64,000 nucleotides of DNA from Patagioenas fasciata. Its lineage: Eukaryota; Chordata; Aves; Columbiformes; Columbidae. Under the pieces are notes generated by a model. The model ran no database searches. It was not told the DNA's origin and saw nothing but the letters and a program-made list of their open reading frames with translations. Position numbers and translations under genes: made by a program. This document shows positions 28,169-39,932 of the stretch, in pieces (the stretch's first letter is position 1; each line of letters starts with the position of its first letter). The DNA is taken from positions 150,812,605-150,876,604 of the forward strand of contig NC_092521.1 of assembly GCF_037038585.1 (NCBI RefSeq), given 5' to 3'.

Positions 28169-28255
28169 CTGGCCGCCGGCGCCGTTGCCGCCGCCCGGAG
28201 GAGGCTCGTTGTCTCCATCTCCGCCGGGTGGCCCCGCTGCCCACCGGGTCGCCAT
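28169..28255 (-). CDS. ARHGAP21: Probable first coding exon of ARHGAP21
   Basis: The 29 codons begin MATRWAAGPPGGDGDNEPPP and end GAGGQ, then a strong donor CAG|GTAGGA (GT at 28168-28167) after a complete codon. The start has a strong Kozak context (A at -3, G at +4). Human ARHGAP21 begins MATRRTGLSEGDGDK, so MATR and GDGD fall at nearly the same positions. The rest is Gly/Pro-rich low-complexity sequence. ARHGAP21 is a Golgi and junction-associated RhoGAP (PDZ, PH and RhoGAP domains, about 1,950 residues) acting mainly on Cdc42 and RhoA. Neighbours agree: PRTFDC1 lies upstream in the same orientation, as in human 10p12. No other ARHGAP21 exon was recognised in 1-28168, so the following intron is at least 28 kb. 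HPRT1 also begins MATR, but PRTFDC1 exons 5-9 lie upstream of this site, which excludes it as their first exon. Confidence 0.6.
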
Positions 28256-28263
28256 TATTTCAT
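28255..28263 (-). promoter_or_regulatory. Two-codon uORF overlapping the ARHGAP21 start codon
   Basis: The minus strand reads ATG AAA TAA directly before the main start, and the last A of TAA is the A of the main ATG (TAATG). A ribosome that initiates here would stop exactly on the main start. A second uORF (ATG GCA GCT GCG TGA, 28435-28421) lies 180 bases upstream. Both are direct readings; any role in translation, and inclusion in the mRNA, is inferred. Confidence 0.5.
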
Positions 28264-31200
28264 TCCCGGTTACAAAGGAGGAGAAAATCCTCTGGAGCCC
28301 ACATCGGGGAAGGGGAGGCGGGAGGCAGGGGACGGGGGAACCAGCACCACAGCCACTCGCGCACACCCGGCGCGACGAGGCCAGCCCAGCCCCGCCGCCG
28401 GGGAAGCGGGGGCGGCCCCCTCACGCAGCTGCCATAGGTAAGAGCGCCGGGTCGGCCCTGGGCTTCAGCAGCGCTGCCCGGCTTCTGCCTTCATGGCTGG
28501 AGAAGGAGAGAGAGCAGATGTGTCAGTCCTCGGTGCGGGGCCGCTGCCACCTCCTCCGCCACCCGTCCGCTGTTAGGCTAATTGCACCCACTCGTCATCT
28601 TCCTCTTCCTCCGGCTCCTCCTATCCAGAGCTCCAGCCGCGGGGAGGAGAAGGCAGGCGGAGGGAGGCGCCCACTCCCTCCTACTTCGCTACACACAGGC
28701 GTTCGTGCCGCGGGAGGGAGCGGCGACGGGGGAGCACTGCCCCGGAGGAAGGGAAGGAGGGAGGGAGCCCCAGCTGGCGGGGCCGGCGGACCGGTCGCTT
28801 CTTAAGGCCCACCTGAACTTTGATCAACTGGTGGAGGCCGGAGCGGGAACCGAGAGGCCGCTCGTTCACCGGGCCGGGCGGTAGCCGCCGCCTGTTCGCG
28901 GTCCTCGGCCCAGCCGTAACCAGCGCTGTAACCAGGTGGGGGGCGGCGGGAAACGCACGAACTCCGCTTAGAACACGGCAACAAGAGCCCTCCCGGCAGC
29001 AGTAAGGCCAAGCCCCTCGCTCAGAGAGCCGAGCTTTTGTCTCCTAACGCGAGCCTACCCCTCTTCCAGGCGACCCCCTCCCCCCGTCTACGTAGCTGGA
29101 GCCGTTCGCGATCAGACCACCGCGCCCCGCCCGCCGCCCCTCCCTCGGGCCTCCCGCCTCTCTCCGCACAGACGCGCCGCTTCGCCCCGGCAGCAGGCGG
29201 CCGCTCGGGGCCAACCCTGCCCCCAGCTGCCAGCTCCGCCGCCGCCAATTAGGGCGTCTCGGCGCTGGGGGCCATCGAGCCACGCCAGCTGCGCCCGCCG
29301 AGTTTCCGCGGCCACCTGGGCACCGGCCGCGCCCAGCGCTGTGGGCGGGGGCCGCTCGCTGCGCTCCGGCCCGGGCTCGGCGGGAGGGGGAGCCGCGGGC
29401 TCGCCGAGGAGGTTCAGCCAGTGCCTTGATGAAGGCGTCGGCTTTGGCGCGGCTTAACCGCCTCGCCCGCGCTGGGCACTGCGATTTCTGCCCGGGCCAG
29501 CGCGACACCTCCTCGTTGTCCGCGGCCTCCGAGCACGACCCCCTTTTCACCCGTCCCGGGAAGGCCCTATGGCCGCCCCAGCGCCTCACGGCGGCCACCA
29601 CCCTGACAGGAGCAGGGGCGGCAAGCCCCTCAGCCCTTGGAGTCTGAGTCGGCAGCGCGACCCCGCCAAGGGGGACACTGCCCCGCGGGCCCCTCTTACT
29701 GTGCAGCCCGGGGGCTCCGGCCCTTCGGCGGCGAAGAGGCGTTCCCAGCACTGGCGGCTCCCGCTGCCTCCGCCGTTGGAGCCGGCGAGGAGCCTCAGCG
29801 TGTCCCCTTCCCCCGCCTCCAGGCTGGCGGTTTCTGTTCCCTCCAAAAATCCACCCACCTCCTCAGACGACACCGCAAGGGCAGGAACTCGCTCCCGGCC
29901 GCCTTCCAGGGCACCCGCCCTGCGGCCGGGGAGCGCAGAGTCCCGCCGGGTCCGCGCCTCTGCGTGCCAGCGCGCCCGGAGGCGGCGGCGTTTCCTTTTT
30001 CCCCTCGAGGGCGTTTTCGCAGGGGGGTTCACGCAGGTATAATCTCGGTTTTTCCGCCCTAACTCAGGATTTAGGGCTTCTGTCGTCACCTCCGACCTGC
30101 ACCTGGCTTCGTGAGCGCTCCCCCGGCGGGACAGCGGCCACTCAGGGGGCTCTGGGAGGAGGCCAGGCTGGAGTCCTGCGGCCGCCCCTCGGCCTGGGGG
30201 GTGGGGGAAGCTTGGTTTTATTACCTCCGTGAAGCTGGTAGACGCAAACGTTTTCTATACTTCTCCTATTGTTATTGGAGTGTGTGATTTTTATTTTTTT
30301 TTTCCTTGTCTAGAATGGCGATTTCCAGCGTAGGTGCTGGACAAATAACTTCTCTGTGAGAGGGAATGAAGGAAAACATTTTTAAGAAATAGTAAAGGTC
30401 TTGTGTGAAGTGAAAGGTCATGCCTTATTTGTGGTCTCAAACCAATAATAACGTTTTGGGTTGTGGTGAGGTTTTTACTGTGCTACTCTAAAGTGATCTC
30501 CAAAAAGAGGTGACTGGCCTGGTTATCCACTGACAACTCGCATCAGTTGCAGGTATGAATATTGGTATCCAGAGAGCTGAGGAAAGAGCTTACATCCAGT
30601 AGCAGGAGGAAAAGTCTCAAGGTCCAAATACTGAGGCCCGGTTCACTGATTCAGGTGCTTACCTACAATTCTGTGTGTTGCCATGGATTTCAATAGGTGG
30701 ATATACAGTTAAAAACCTGTAGTCCTTTCTGAAGAATTTGAGTTCCTCATAAATTTCTGATGTTAAAGACTACTTTCTGGCTGAACCTGATCCGGGACCA
30801 GAGATTACATATACATACTTTAAGTAGGCATACTGCTGTCCAGCTGGCAATCCACAGGATGGTTCTGTCCAAGCTCCCTAATCATTTCTCACTGTCACAC
30901 AAGATTTAAAGGTTTATTTGCCATACAGACCCTGAGCAAACAGTTTAAATATCACCCAGTTAGTGGTTGTCAAGAAGTTGAAAATACCAGAATTAAAATC
31001 ACTTGAGATTTTTTAAGGGTGGAGAAGGGGAACAGTTGGGTCACTTTTCCTGTTTAGAAGCTGTTAGCAAACAGAACCAAGAAGTGTAGCTGTGTATTCG
31101 GCTGCATACTGCTCTCTCTACTGTAGTCATCATGTCAATCTGCAGAACGTCATCAAAAACGTGTGATGTATATAAAATCAGTTCCGAGTATTCATAATAA

Positions 31201-34200
31201 TCACTTTTTCTGTAGGAGCCACGGTACTGACTCCAAATCTAAATTAGCATCACAACTAATATGCATGTAGAAAGTTGTGAGATTTACAAAATGTCTCAGA
31301 GAGATTAAACCACAAGTAGACTCAGAGTGATTGTTCAATATCTATCAAATCTGTATATCAGCACAACTATATCAGTAGAGTGACAAATCTTACATTTTTA
31401 CTTTTCTTTGATTGTCAATCAGTTTCTCTAGCTTTAGATTTCAAACTATAATAGGGAGATGAAAATACCACAGAGGAAAATGTGAACCTAAAATCACAAA
31501 TTACTTCTTCATAGCTAGGCTGGTGAAATAGATCTTATTATTAAGTCTGAGGAGGTTATATTTGTGCAGTTATCAAAAGAATGTTTGTGCTGGTGAATCT
31601 TTATTAAACTGTGTACTTCCTCATCTTAATCACGGTGTTCTGGTTTTTTGTGCACATGTTTGAGACACTGGGGTGTTTTTAGGACTTTCATGTATATGGG
31701 TATGCTGCTGTAATTTTTCATTCTGAATATGGTGTCATAGTTACAACAGAAAAAGGAGGCAAGCTTTCAGAAACAGCCTTGTTATCTCATATTCATAACA
31801 CACAAGCAAAATCTCAGAGTCCCTTAACCATCCTTGAAAGTGATTTAATAAAAGAGGTTGCAAAAGCAGAATTAGGGTAACTGAAAGCTATAATTTCACT
31901 TTCTCACCTTCCAGTCTGAAGGTGTTGACACATACTCACTTAGCAGACAGCTGCAGCAGCTTAAAGTGTTAGCACCATCCTACTGTTTATTGTCACTCCT
32001 TGCTGAAGAGTATCATCCCCATAGGAGAGCTAGTCCAGACATCTCTGAGCGCATCTCAGCCACTTCAGTGCAAAGTCTAGCAGCTGAATTTAAATTGCTG
32101 AGGTAGGCAGAGTTTAGCCTGCACTGCAGTCCAGGGGCTGAGGTGCACTCATTTGTTCTGTTCTGCCCATTCTGGGTCACTGGTGGCACAATTATGGGCC
32201 TCTATCTTAAACTATAATTTGCTGAATGAATGTGTTGATATCTTGAGAATATAGACATTTTAGAGGGTAAATGGTGGACATCAAAATTCACTTGGCCAGG
32301 TAGAGTGGAGGACTGAAATTCATTATGCTATATATGTTTTAGGTACCTGCCTTCTTCCCACATGGTCCTTAATAGGTACTAGCAGGGCCCAGGGGCATGC
32401 CTTTTTAACGCATGTACAACTTGTGTTTAGGCATCTAACCTGCACCCAGCACACTGTGAAGCAACTCGCTTCCCAGCAGTTCCGTCGTCTTTGCCATCCT
32501 GAAGGCCCTCGGTTTTCTCACTACCTGCAGCCCCACATGATGTGTCGGATTGGAGGTGCCACAAGGAGTGAGGAGGCTTAGCCGTAGTCCCAAACACCCC
32601 GGCTCTTCATTAGAGAGCATGAGTGGAGAGAAACAGACGTTGAGAGCAGGTTTCTTACAGGACTTTTCAGATTAGATTAGTGTGTAGTACCTGGGTAGGG
32701 TAGATTAGATAGGCAGTAGTGGGAGATAGCAGTAGATCTTGAGTATTTTGTGCTGGGATAAGGACAAGACTAGATAGTCTGAAAAGTTAAGTAGGAAAGG
32801 GTCTAATAGGGCCTGAGTGTGGGGAGGCAAGGAAGAGTGAGAGGGTTGAGATGTGCCTCTAAGCAGGCAGATGTTTGTACTGGTGTTCGCTTTCAGAAAT
32901 TGTCACTTACAGGAGCTGCTGAGGTAATGATCATTCTGATAACACTTTCTACCATAGACTCCAGCTGCTTAAATCTCACGGTCAGGACCTACTTTGATAG
33001 GTTCAGGCAGAACACGGACACCTCTGCAATCTCCTCTGTTTTGGAGGTAATGAATGCTCCTACCTCCCTGAAAGTGTGAGCACCCTGGCTACAGACTTCT
33101 CAGTGCATGGCCACAGCACCAATGGGCATCTATCTAACAGCTTCCCTGCACCCAAGGATGTTGACAGGTGCCCTGCATGAAAACAATTCTTTAGATTCTC
33201 CCCAGAATGGGAGATCAAGAAGTGGACGACACGTTTTTCATTAAGTGATATTTCCAAGATACTACAGCTAGTAGACAGTCCCTTCCTAGACATGTAAAAG
33301 CCATGAAATCATGACTAGAGCTATACAGTAATAGAGCCATTGTGTGCAACTGTATGTGCTTCACAGATTTCTGCACTGAGATTCCTGTGATTCTGTCATA
33401 CAGGCATCTGTTTCCTGTCCAGAACTAGTACATAAATCGTCCTAGACGTGGTTGTAGCTGTTTTCTTGGTAACTGTACTATAATATTCCACTCTCACTCT
33501 ATGGATGTTCCTATCACCTACACTGTGGCAGCAGAAATAAATGTCATTGGTACCATGCCTATGTCTTGGTTCCCACATGTACACTGATCTCTGACCAAAG
33601 TCTTTCTTTTTTTCAATCCTCTCTTCACAGGACATCACACCTACCGCACTCAGCCCTGGATATTGATGCTTTTTCAGGTGCTCTGGAGCACTGCCAAGGA
33701 GAATTGCAGCCTGACCTGCCACTGGGTCCATAGTTAGAGACAGTTCTGGCATTCTGAAGCTTCAGTTGTGCCATCCCCACCAGTCACAGGGTGCTAGGTA
33801 ATATCATCTAGAACTAACACCATTTTAAGCACATACAGTATTATGCGGGACTTCACCCTCAGGGAAAATCTCTGTGTATCTGAAGTTTTGATGAAAAGGA
33901 GGCATTTGCCTACTAGAAAGCCAAGGAGGATGCTGTGGTGGGTTGTGTATCTTGAGAGCATTACAGTGTCATCTCTGAGCTGGAGCTGCTGCCAGTTTAG
34001 GACGACCGAACAGAGACATCCGAAAATCCTATGAACACAGAGGTTGCAACAGAAAGTAGCAGACCTTGCAAGAGGTGACCATCATGGCACAAGAAATGAT
34101 CTATCTCATGAGAGGACTATACTTCAGACACCCGGAGAAGGATTAACCATTTGGAGCAAAATCCAGGTAGGTAGTTAAAAAAAAATATATGCTACAAAAA

Positions 34201-34202
34201 GT

Positions 34203-34235
34203 TAAATAAATAAATACATACATACATACATAAAT
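34203..34235 (+). repeat. Tetranucleotide microsatellite (AAAT then ACAT units)
   Basis: AAATAAATAAAT is followed by several ACAT/CATA units, directly read. The change of unit part-way is typical of an interrupted, older microsatellite. Confidence 0.9.
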
Positions 34236-35091
34236 CTACTGAAGGCATGGGTAAAATGGGGAGCAGAGGCTCCAACGTGAGATATGAGGTTGGTTGCCAG
34301 CAGCACCAGTGAATAACGAGGTGTGCAGAGCAGGTACAGGGCAATCCTGCAGGCAAGTGTTGGGTTTGAACAGAGGGGAAATAGAGTCTCTGTGGGTGCT
34401 TGGGCACTGAAGCAGACCAGAGCCAGCAGTACCAGGCTTGCTGAACACAGGTGTGAGGGAAAGAAGGGCATTCTCTGAAAGACCAGAAGCATGTTGCTGG
34501 TGACTTCTATGTCCTCAGAATATCCTCTAGCACCAAGCTGACCAGTCTGATGGGCAATACAACCTCTTGCCTTCCCCTGTGATCCTTCCTTTTGGCATAG
34601 ATGTGAATGACTTGAGGCAATGAGACAGCTCATGTGACATTACATAAATGCATGGCATGTCCAGGATTGTGAAGTGAAGATCACTACTGGGTGAGCTCAG
34701 TGAAGTTGTGAGGAATATTTCTGGCAATACACTCAGGACCCATGTCCTGAGACTGGCCACTGAATAGAGATGTGCATGGGAAGATGACCGCCCCTCCCAA
34801 ACAGGAGTTACCAGGAACTGACTTTCCTGGGCTTACTTCCTATCCTGTGCCAGGAGAACTTCCTCACCCACTGCTTTGAGGACACCTCAGTATCTTTCCA
34901 GTAGCACCTTGAGGCTGCAGAACTTACAGGGTAACAGTCCTGGTTTCCTGACCTGAAATGTATGTTGAAATGGTCAGGCTGTCTCCTCCCTTATCAGCTG
35001 TGGGATGATGATGGTAGGTGGAGAGAGAAGTAGTTTGGCTTTCTCTAAGGCAGGAAACTGGGTCTTGACTTTCAGTGCTACCTGAAAGAGA

Positions 35092-35108
35092 TTTTTTTTT
35101 TTTTTTTT
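35092..35108 (+). repeat. 17-base T homopolymer
   Basis: Direct reading of 17 T residues; no associated retroposon was recognised. Confidence 0.95.
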
Positions 35109-38100
35109 AAATATCTGAGCTGTTTGTTGCTGTTGTTTCCTGGCCCTTTATGTTCTCCTCAGAGGCAGAGCACATGTGAGCGCACACGCACACACACGTA
35201 CTCCTCCTACACCTTTGTGAAGAGGAGGTGTAACATGACCCTGACAGAGGAGTATGTGCACAGACTAAAATCCCAGGTCTGGAAGAGGAGGCAATTAACT
35301 AAATACTCTAAAAATACTTTGTGGGTTTGAGAGTACCAACAGAGAGTAATCTTATAGCTTGGGGGGACATCTTGGGGGTCCTTATCCTGTTGAATTTCAG
35401 GGAGAAAGGAGCCATTTGTCTTCTAGCTTTTGGGGACTAGCCAGCTACCCTATGAAAACCAATGTCTCAGCTAATGTATCTTCCACTATTCAGTGTGGTC
35501 TTAGATAACAAAGCTGAGATGTGAAGGGAGAGCTGTCTCTGTCAGGATGCTGCTTCTCATGCAGTCTGGATGACAATGTCCTGGGCACAAAGAGAAGCCA
35601 GGAGTTGACAGCGACATGACTGTTCCTCCTGGCCGGCATCACTGATCCATCGCCAAACAGAGGGAAAACTGTGCTCGGTAAGAGGCTCATGGTACTCCAT
35701 TTCCCCTCAGAGCGAGTGTGACCAAGTAGTGTCATAGGTTATTCTTCCATGAGAAATGTGTCCAAAACAGAGATGGTGAAAAGTTTCTGATGTCTTGTGA
35801 ATTCACAGCCTAACTTGGTACTTATTCATGTCCCCGTGTGTGGCTCCATATAGTGTCACTGAACTGGACCCAGAGGTGTTTGTGTGAGGCCACCTATGTG
35901 TGCCCAGGCAGGCTGATCCATTGTACATCAATAAGCCTCAGTTGTTCACACCAACTGTCCTTGCTATTGTGAGTGTGGGGTTTTATACATTTTAGAGGCT
36001 TTGGGGTTTCACCTCTAATAGCAAACTTGGTACTCTGTAAAGAAATACAAAATTGTTCAGGCCTGCAGGAATTCACCGTCATCCAGCCAAAGACAAAAAC
36101 ACTTCAAGTATAATTCAGTGAGCCCAGGGGATTTAGTTGCAGTGTAAAATTTGAGCAAGCAAGATTATGGCTAAGAGGAGACCAGCAGAACTCACTTTAC
36201 TTTTAGCTTGGGTTCCTAGCAATGAAAATCTACTGAAATACTCTGAAACCATAAGCAAAGCAAAACTCTTTTTTTTCATGTTCTGCTGTTGGAAACTGTT
36301 GCTGTGGAATAACAACTTGTTTCTGAAAATGCCATGCCTGTTGTTTACAGCAAGATTTCCTAATTTTGTAAAGGCCTAGGGGAAAAAAATAGCACTCCCA
36401 TCTTTTCTGCATTCACTTAAAATATCTACATTCCTTCATTTGTTTTAAATTAGAGGAGCCAGAGTCTAACAGATAAAGTCATCAGCCTCAGTTCTGCTGA
36501 GGGTTTATTCACTTTAGGTCAAACAATGTTAACTTGTTTTAGAAAGCCAGCAGGGACTATTAGATGTGCAGCATTTTCCCTCAGAAACCCTCCCCTCCCA
36601 CACATGCACAGTTTAAAAGAGTTCAGCACAATAAATATCCAATCTATTTAAAACTGGCCGTGACAGAAAAGGTTTAAGTGCTCAAATGGCAGAGAAAAGT
36701 GAAATGACAATCTGGGTTACCTTAGCTCCTCTACTAAAATAACAGCTCTGTGTTTGGTTTTGCGCTGTTGACTGGGAGGTGATAAATCAGCCCTATTTTG
36801 TAAAATGTTTAATTTATCTACTGAACTGACAGCTTAGGTGGAAGTAGCTGGTGATGAATTGACAAGTGTTACCACTTTCTCCTTGCTTTATCACATAATC
36901 AGCAGCTTGATCCGCTGATTAGTGAAACCATGTTTTAGTAGCACAGGGGTGCTAACAGCCATCTCCAAAATTCAGGCTACCCATCTTGTATTTCTTCTGA
37001 CTATCCACAGCTTCCTTGTAGACAGACGAAATGTGGCAGCGTTCTCCTGAGCCCTGCCATCTAACAGATCTTCCTCTGTGGCTGTGGCTGGATCAGAATG
37101 GCTTTCACCCATTGAGCGAAAGCTCAGGAGTAAAAATGATACATTTATATCATACAAATATGTTGATTTCATCAAAACCCTCCCTCCTACCAACAATGAT
37201 GTGCTCCACCCAAAGGCACTGTATCAGTTGCTGCTTTCTTAGTTTGCCTACCCTGTCCAAAGAGCTTTTACTTCACGTTGAGCTCATCAGAACCTCACTA
37301 CCAGGTACCCTGTGGAAACCAGGTACCTGACTTTTACTGGCTTCTAAACCTGACTCCATGTGCTGCTACTTATGCTGACTGACAGCTGCTCAGCTCGCTT
37401 TTCACTGGAGAGAGAGGCACAAGAGGTGCTCTGTGGGACAGCAGGAGCCATCTAAGGGCCAGAAGGTCTCTAAACCTGTAAGCTGATTACTACTTGTGGG
37501 GGTTAGGCTCTGAAAGTGATATTACACTCTGGTTTTATTTGTTTGTTTGTTTGTTCCCCCCGCTGCTTTCCCATTACCTGTATTCCTGCTCTGACTTTTA
37601 AAAAGTGAGATAAAAAATGGGGAGACAAATCCAGGGAAGCATGACAACCCCCACCAAAAAAAATCTGGGAGGCAAGCTGGATTATATTTATGTTTGTATA
37701 GTATGAATTTTCCAGAAGAGGCTGGATTAGGAGTATGTTTGGTATTTTAATAGAGCTAAACTGTCACCATAGCTTCCTGGAATTACATTATAGTAGAAGT
37801 ATTATAAACTCCTCAGCAGGCTACATCCCATTTCCAGAGAAGGGATTGTCTATGGATGCTTCTTTCAAGGAGAAGAAAGTACTGGATTCATTCTCTTCCA
37901 GTGTTTTACAAACCCTTTGAACAAATGTCAAATGCTACGGAAGATGCTGGCTGATCAGCATTAGAGATGTTCTCCAATGAGTGATTCTGCTCTACTTTTA
38001 TAGACTGACAGAGACAACTGTGGGAACTGGGGACACCTGGAACTGGATTCAGGTTCCAAGTGGCTCATCTGCCTGTATGGATAAAGAAACCATAGAAACC

Positions 38101-38988
38101 CATCCGTGTAAATTATTGCAACCATTGAACAGAAACCTTAATTTTCTGTAAACAGGCTGTGTTGACTGACTGTGCAAACCATAGTATATAAAGAAGAAAC
38201 ATGCTTTTGAACTGACTGAAGAAAGCATTGAATATGTTTCTAGCGTGACTAAATTAACTGTTTGCACCCTCCACCAGCTTGTCCCTGTTCGGCAATGGAT
38301 TTAGGTTGTAAATCTGGACAAAAATCAATTGAAAAATCTAATCAGCAATAACAGAATTCTGGGAGAAGTCAAAAGTAATGATCTAAGGAACAAAGCCACG
38401 TTTACAGAATATTTTCAGCTTAGTCTTCTGCTGAGACACCCTCAGATGTTCTTTTCAGAACTGCTTTCCCAGAAGAAAGCAGCAGCCAAATATTTTAACT
38501 CATTAGATACATGTGAACTCTTTGCTGCAGTATTGTGCTGTTTCACATGTACCAGATCCCAAATGGTTCCATGTGGCTGCAAAGTCTGTCCACACAAAGG
38601 TCATCTGCAGGATTAGACCAAAGACATACAAGGAAGGCAAGGGGAAATCGTCCAAGTTAAATTAAGTCTCAAGGCGGTCCTTAAGCCCCAAGCAAAATAC
38701 AAAACAAACTCTGAGCACAGTGATGGAAAACCTTTTCCCCAAAGTCTAAGGACAGGGCTTAATCTTCTTGATACAGTAAGAGTGGTCTTTACTTTTGAAC
38801 AGATGGGGACGGACTATTAGATTTCAGGACTATACAACTGCGTCAGGTGAGGGCCATACGTATTATACAACTTCGATAACGGTAATTAACCCTAATAATT
38901 GGGTCTGATTAATATAAAAAATCTAAAGGGAAACTCCTCCTCCTTAGTGTGCTGTATGCCTGTTTGCTCTGCTCTTCCCCAGACCCGT

Positions 38989-39012
38989 AGGACCAGTTGC
39001 AGGACCAGTTGC
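38989..39012 (+). repeat. Exact 12-bp tandem duplication
   Basis: AGGACCAGTTGC occurs twice in a row with no mismatch, followed by GGGTTCC. It suggests a recent slippage or small duplication event. Confidence 0.9.
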
Positions 39013-39880
39013 GGGTTCCATTCCATTTGCAAGATGTCAAGCTCCTCTTTGGGAGACATCCTTAAGTTTTAGAGAAGTCTTGATGGAAAACAGAGAAAAA
39101 GCAAAGATTTGCACCAGTCATCATTTTTCAAACTTCTCTATTCACTTTGACATTTATTTTTCTTTGCACTGTTGATAGCTTCTGTGTTTATTTAATCTTC
39201 TTTCACTTATTTATTGCGTTTCTTCTACAAAGAAAGTTGCTAAAACACTGCCAGCCCAATAATTTTCTTCAAATTTGGTCATATATCCTTTTGAACTGTG
39301 TGATACTTCTGAAGCACAAAAGAGTTAAGGAAAAATAAACAGATTACTGCAACTTTCTGCATTTCAAAACAGAGGTAAATAACAGCTGTGCAGAGCTCCA
39401 GTCCCATTCCAATAGTTAGTGGCTTCAGCGAAGGGGGTGAACGGCATGGAAACACTGCAGCAGTCATCTTTTGGCTTTTCCTTCTGCAAGATGTTTTCTG
39501 ACTCCCGCTCAGAGGATTATGCTTGTCCTGACTGTGACAATATTGTTCTTACAGGAGTAAAGAAGAGGGCAGACCGTGAGGCATGCTGCTTGGTTCACCA
39601 GGAAAGGATGGTCCTGTCGGTGTCTCTTGAAGACAGCTGCCTCAAACAGCTGCCCACTTCAGCTACACCTAGAGCCAAATGGTTATTCACAGACTGCTGG
39701 GCTACCCAAGTCCTGCCCCACCTTTTATGCTGCTCTGCATTGCAAGGGGGTGTAGAAACAACTGACCCAGCCAGAGGATGCACCTGCTATAGGGAGACAG
39801 GCATGTATGGACAAGGGGATTGTGCTGGTTCGTGATGCTGCTCCGTGCAGCATCCCCTGCAGAAGCGTTGCTGAAACACT

Positions 39881-39932
39881 GTGTTGCTGTCACATTGTGT
39901 TGCTGTCTGTCACACCGTGTTGCTGTCACACA
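39881..39932 (+). repeat. Three-copy minisatellite, unit about 16-20 bp
   Basis: Units at 39881-39896, 39897-39916 and 39917-39932 each start GTGTTGCTGT and continue to CACA. The middle copy has a 4-base TCTG expansion. Confidence 0.85.

Larger units (their letters stand above)
27620..30120. promoter_or_regulatory. CpG island promoter covering the ARHGAP21 5' end
   Basis: A sharp change to very GC-rich, CpG-dense sequence begins near 27.62 kb and ends near 30.12 kb, inside AT-rich DNA on both sides. It contains many GC-box-like GGGCGG/CCGCCC motifs and no obvious TATA box at a suitable place. The predicted ARHGAP21 start codon lies inside it, so the minus-strand transcription start is expected between about 28.3 and 28.9 kb. 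The part above 29 kb could serve a divergent plus-strand transcript. Several long open frames on both strands here are explained by the scarcity of AT-rich stop codons and were not called as genes. Confidence 0.85.

Noticed and set aside
28169-28255. MATR start read as the first exon of HPRT1 or PRTFDC1
   Set aside because: HPRT1 also begins MATR, but its first coding segment is shorter and continues SPGVV. Here PRTFDC1 exons 5-9 lie about 30 kb upstream on the same strand, so its exon 1 cannot be downstream of them.
27440-28366. 308-codon minus-strand frame and several overlapping 140-235 codon frames on both strands of the CpG island
   Set aside because: GC-rich DNA is poor in stop codons. 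Only the first part of this frame (28169-28255) is bounded by a good start and donor; the rest is Pro/Arg/Gly/Ala-rich with no domain.
39419-39835. 138-codon Cys-rich plus-strand frame
   Set aside because: The Cys spacing fits no zinc finger or secreted family, there is no signal peptide, and the end runs towards a minisatellite.
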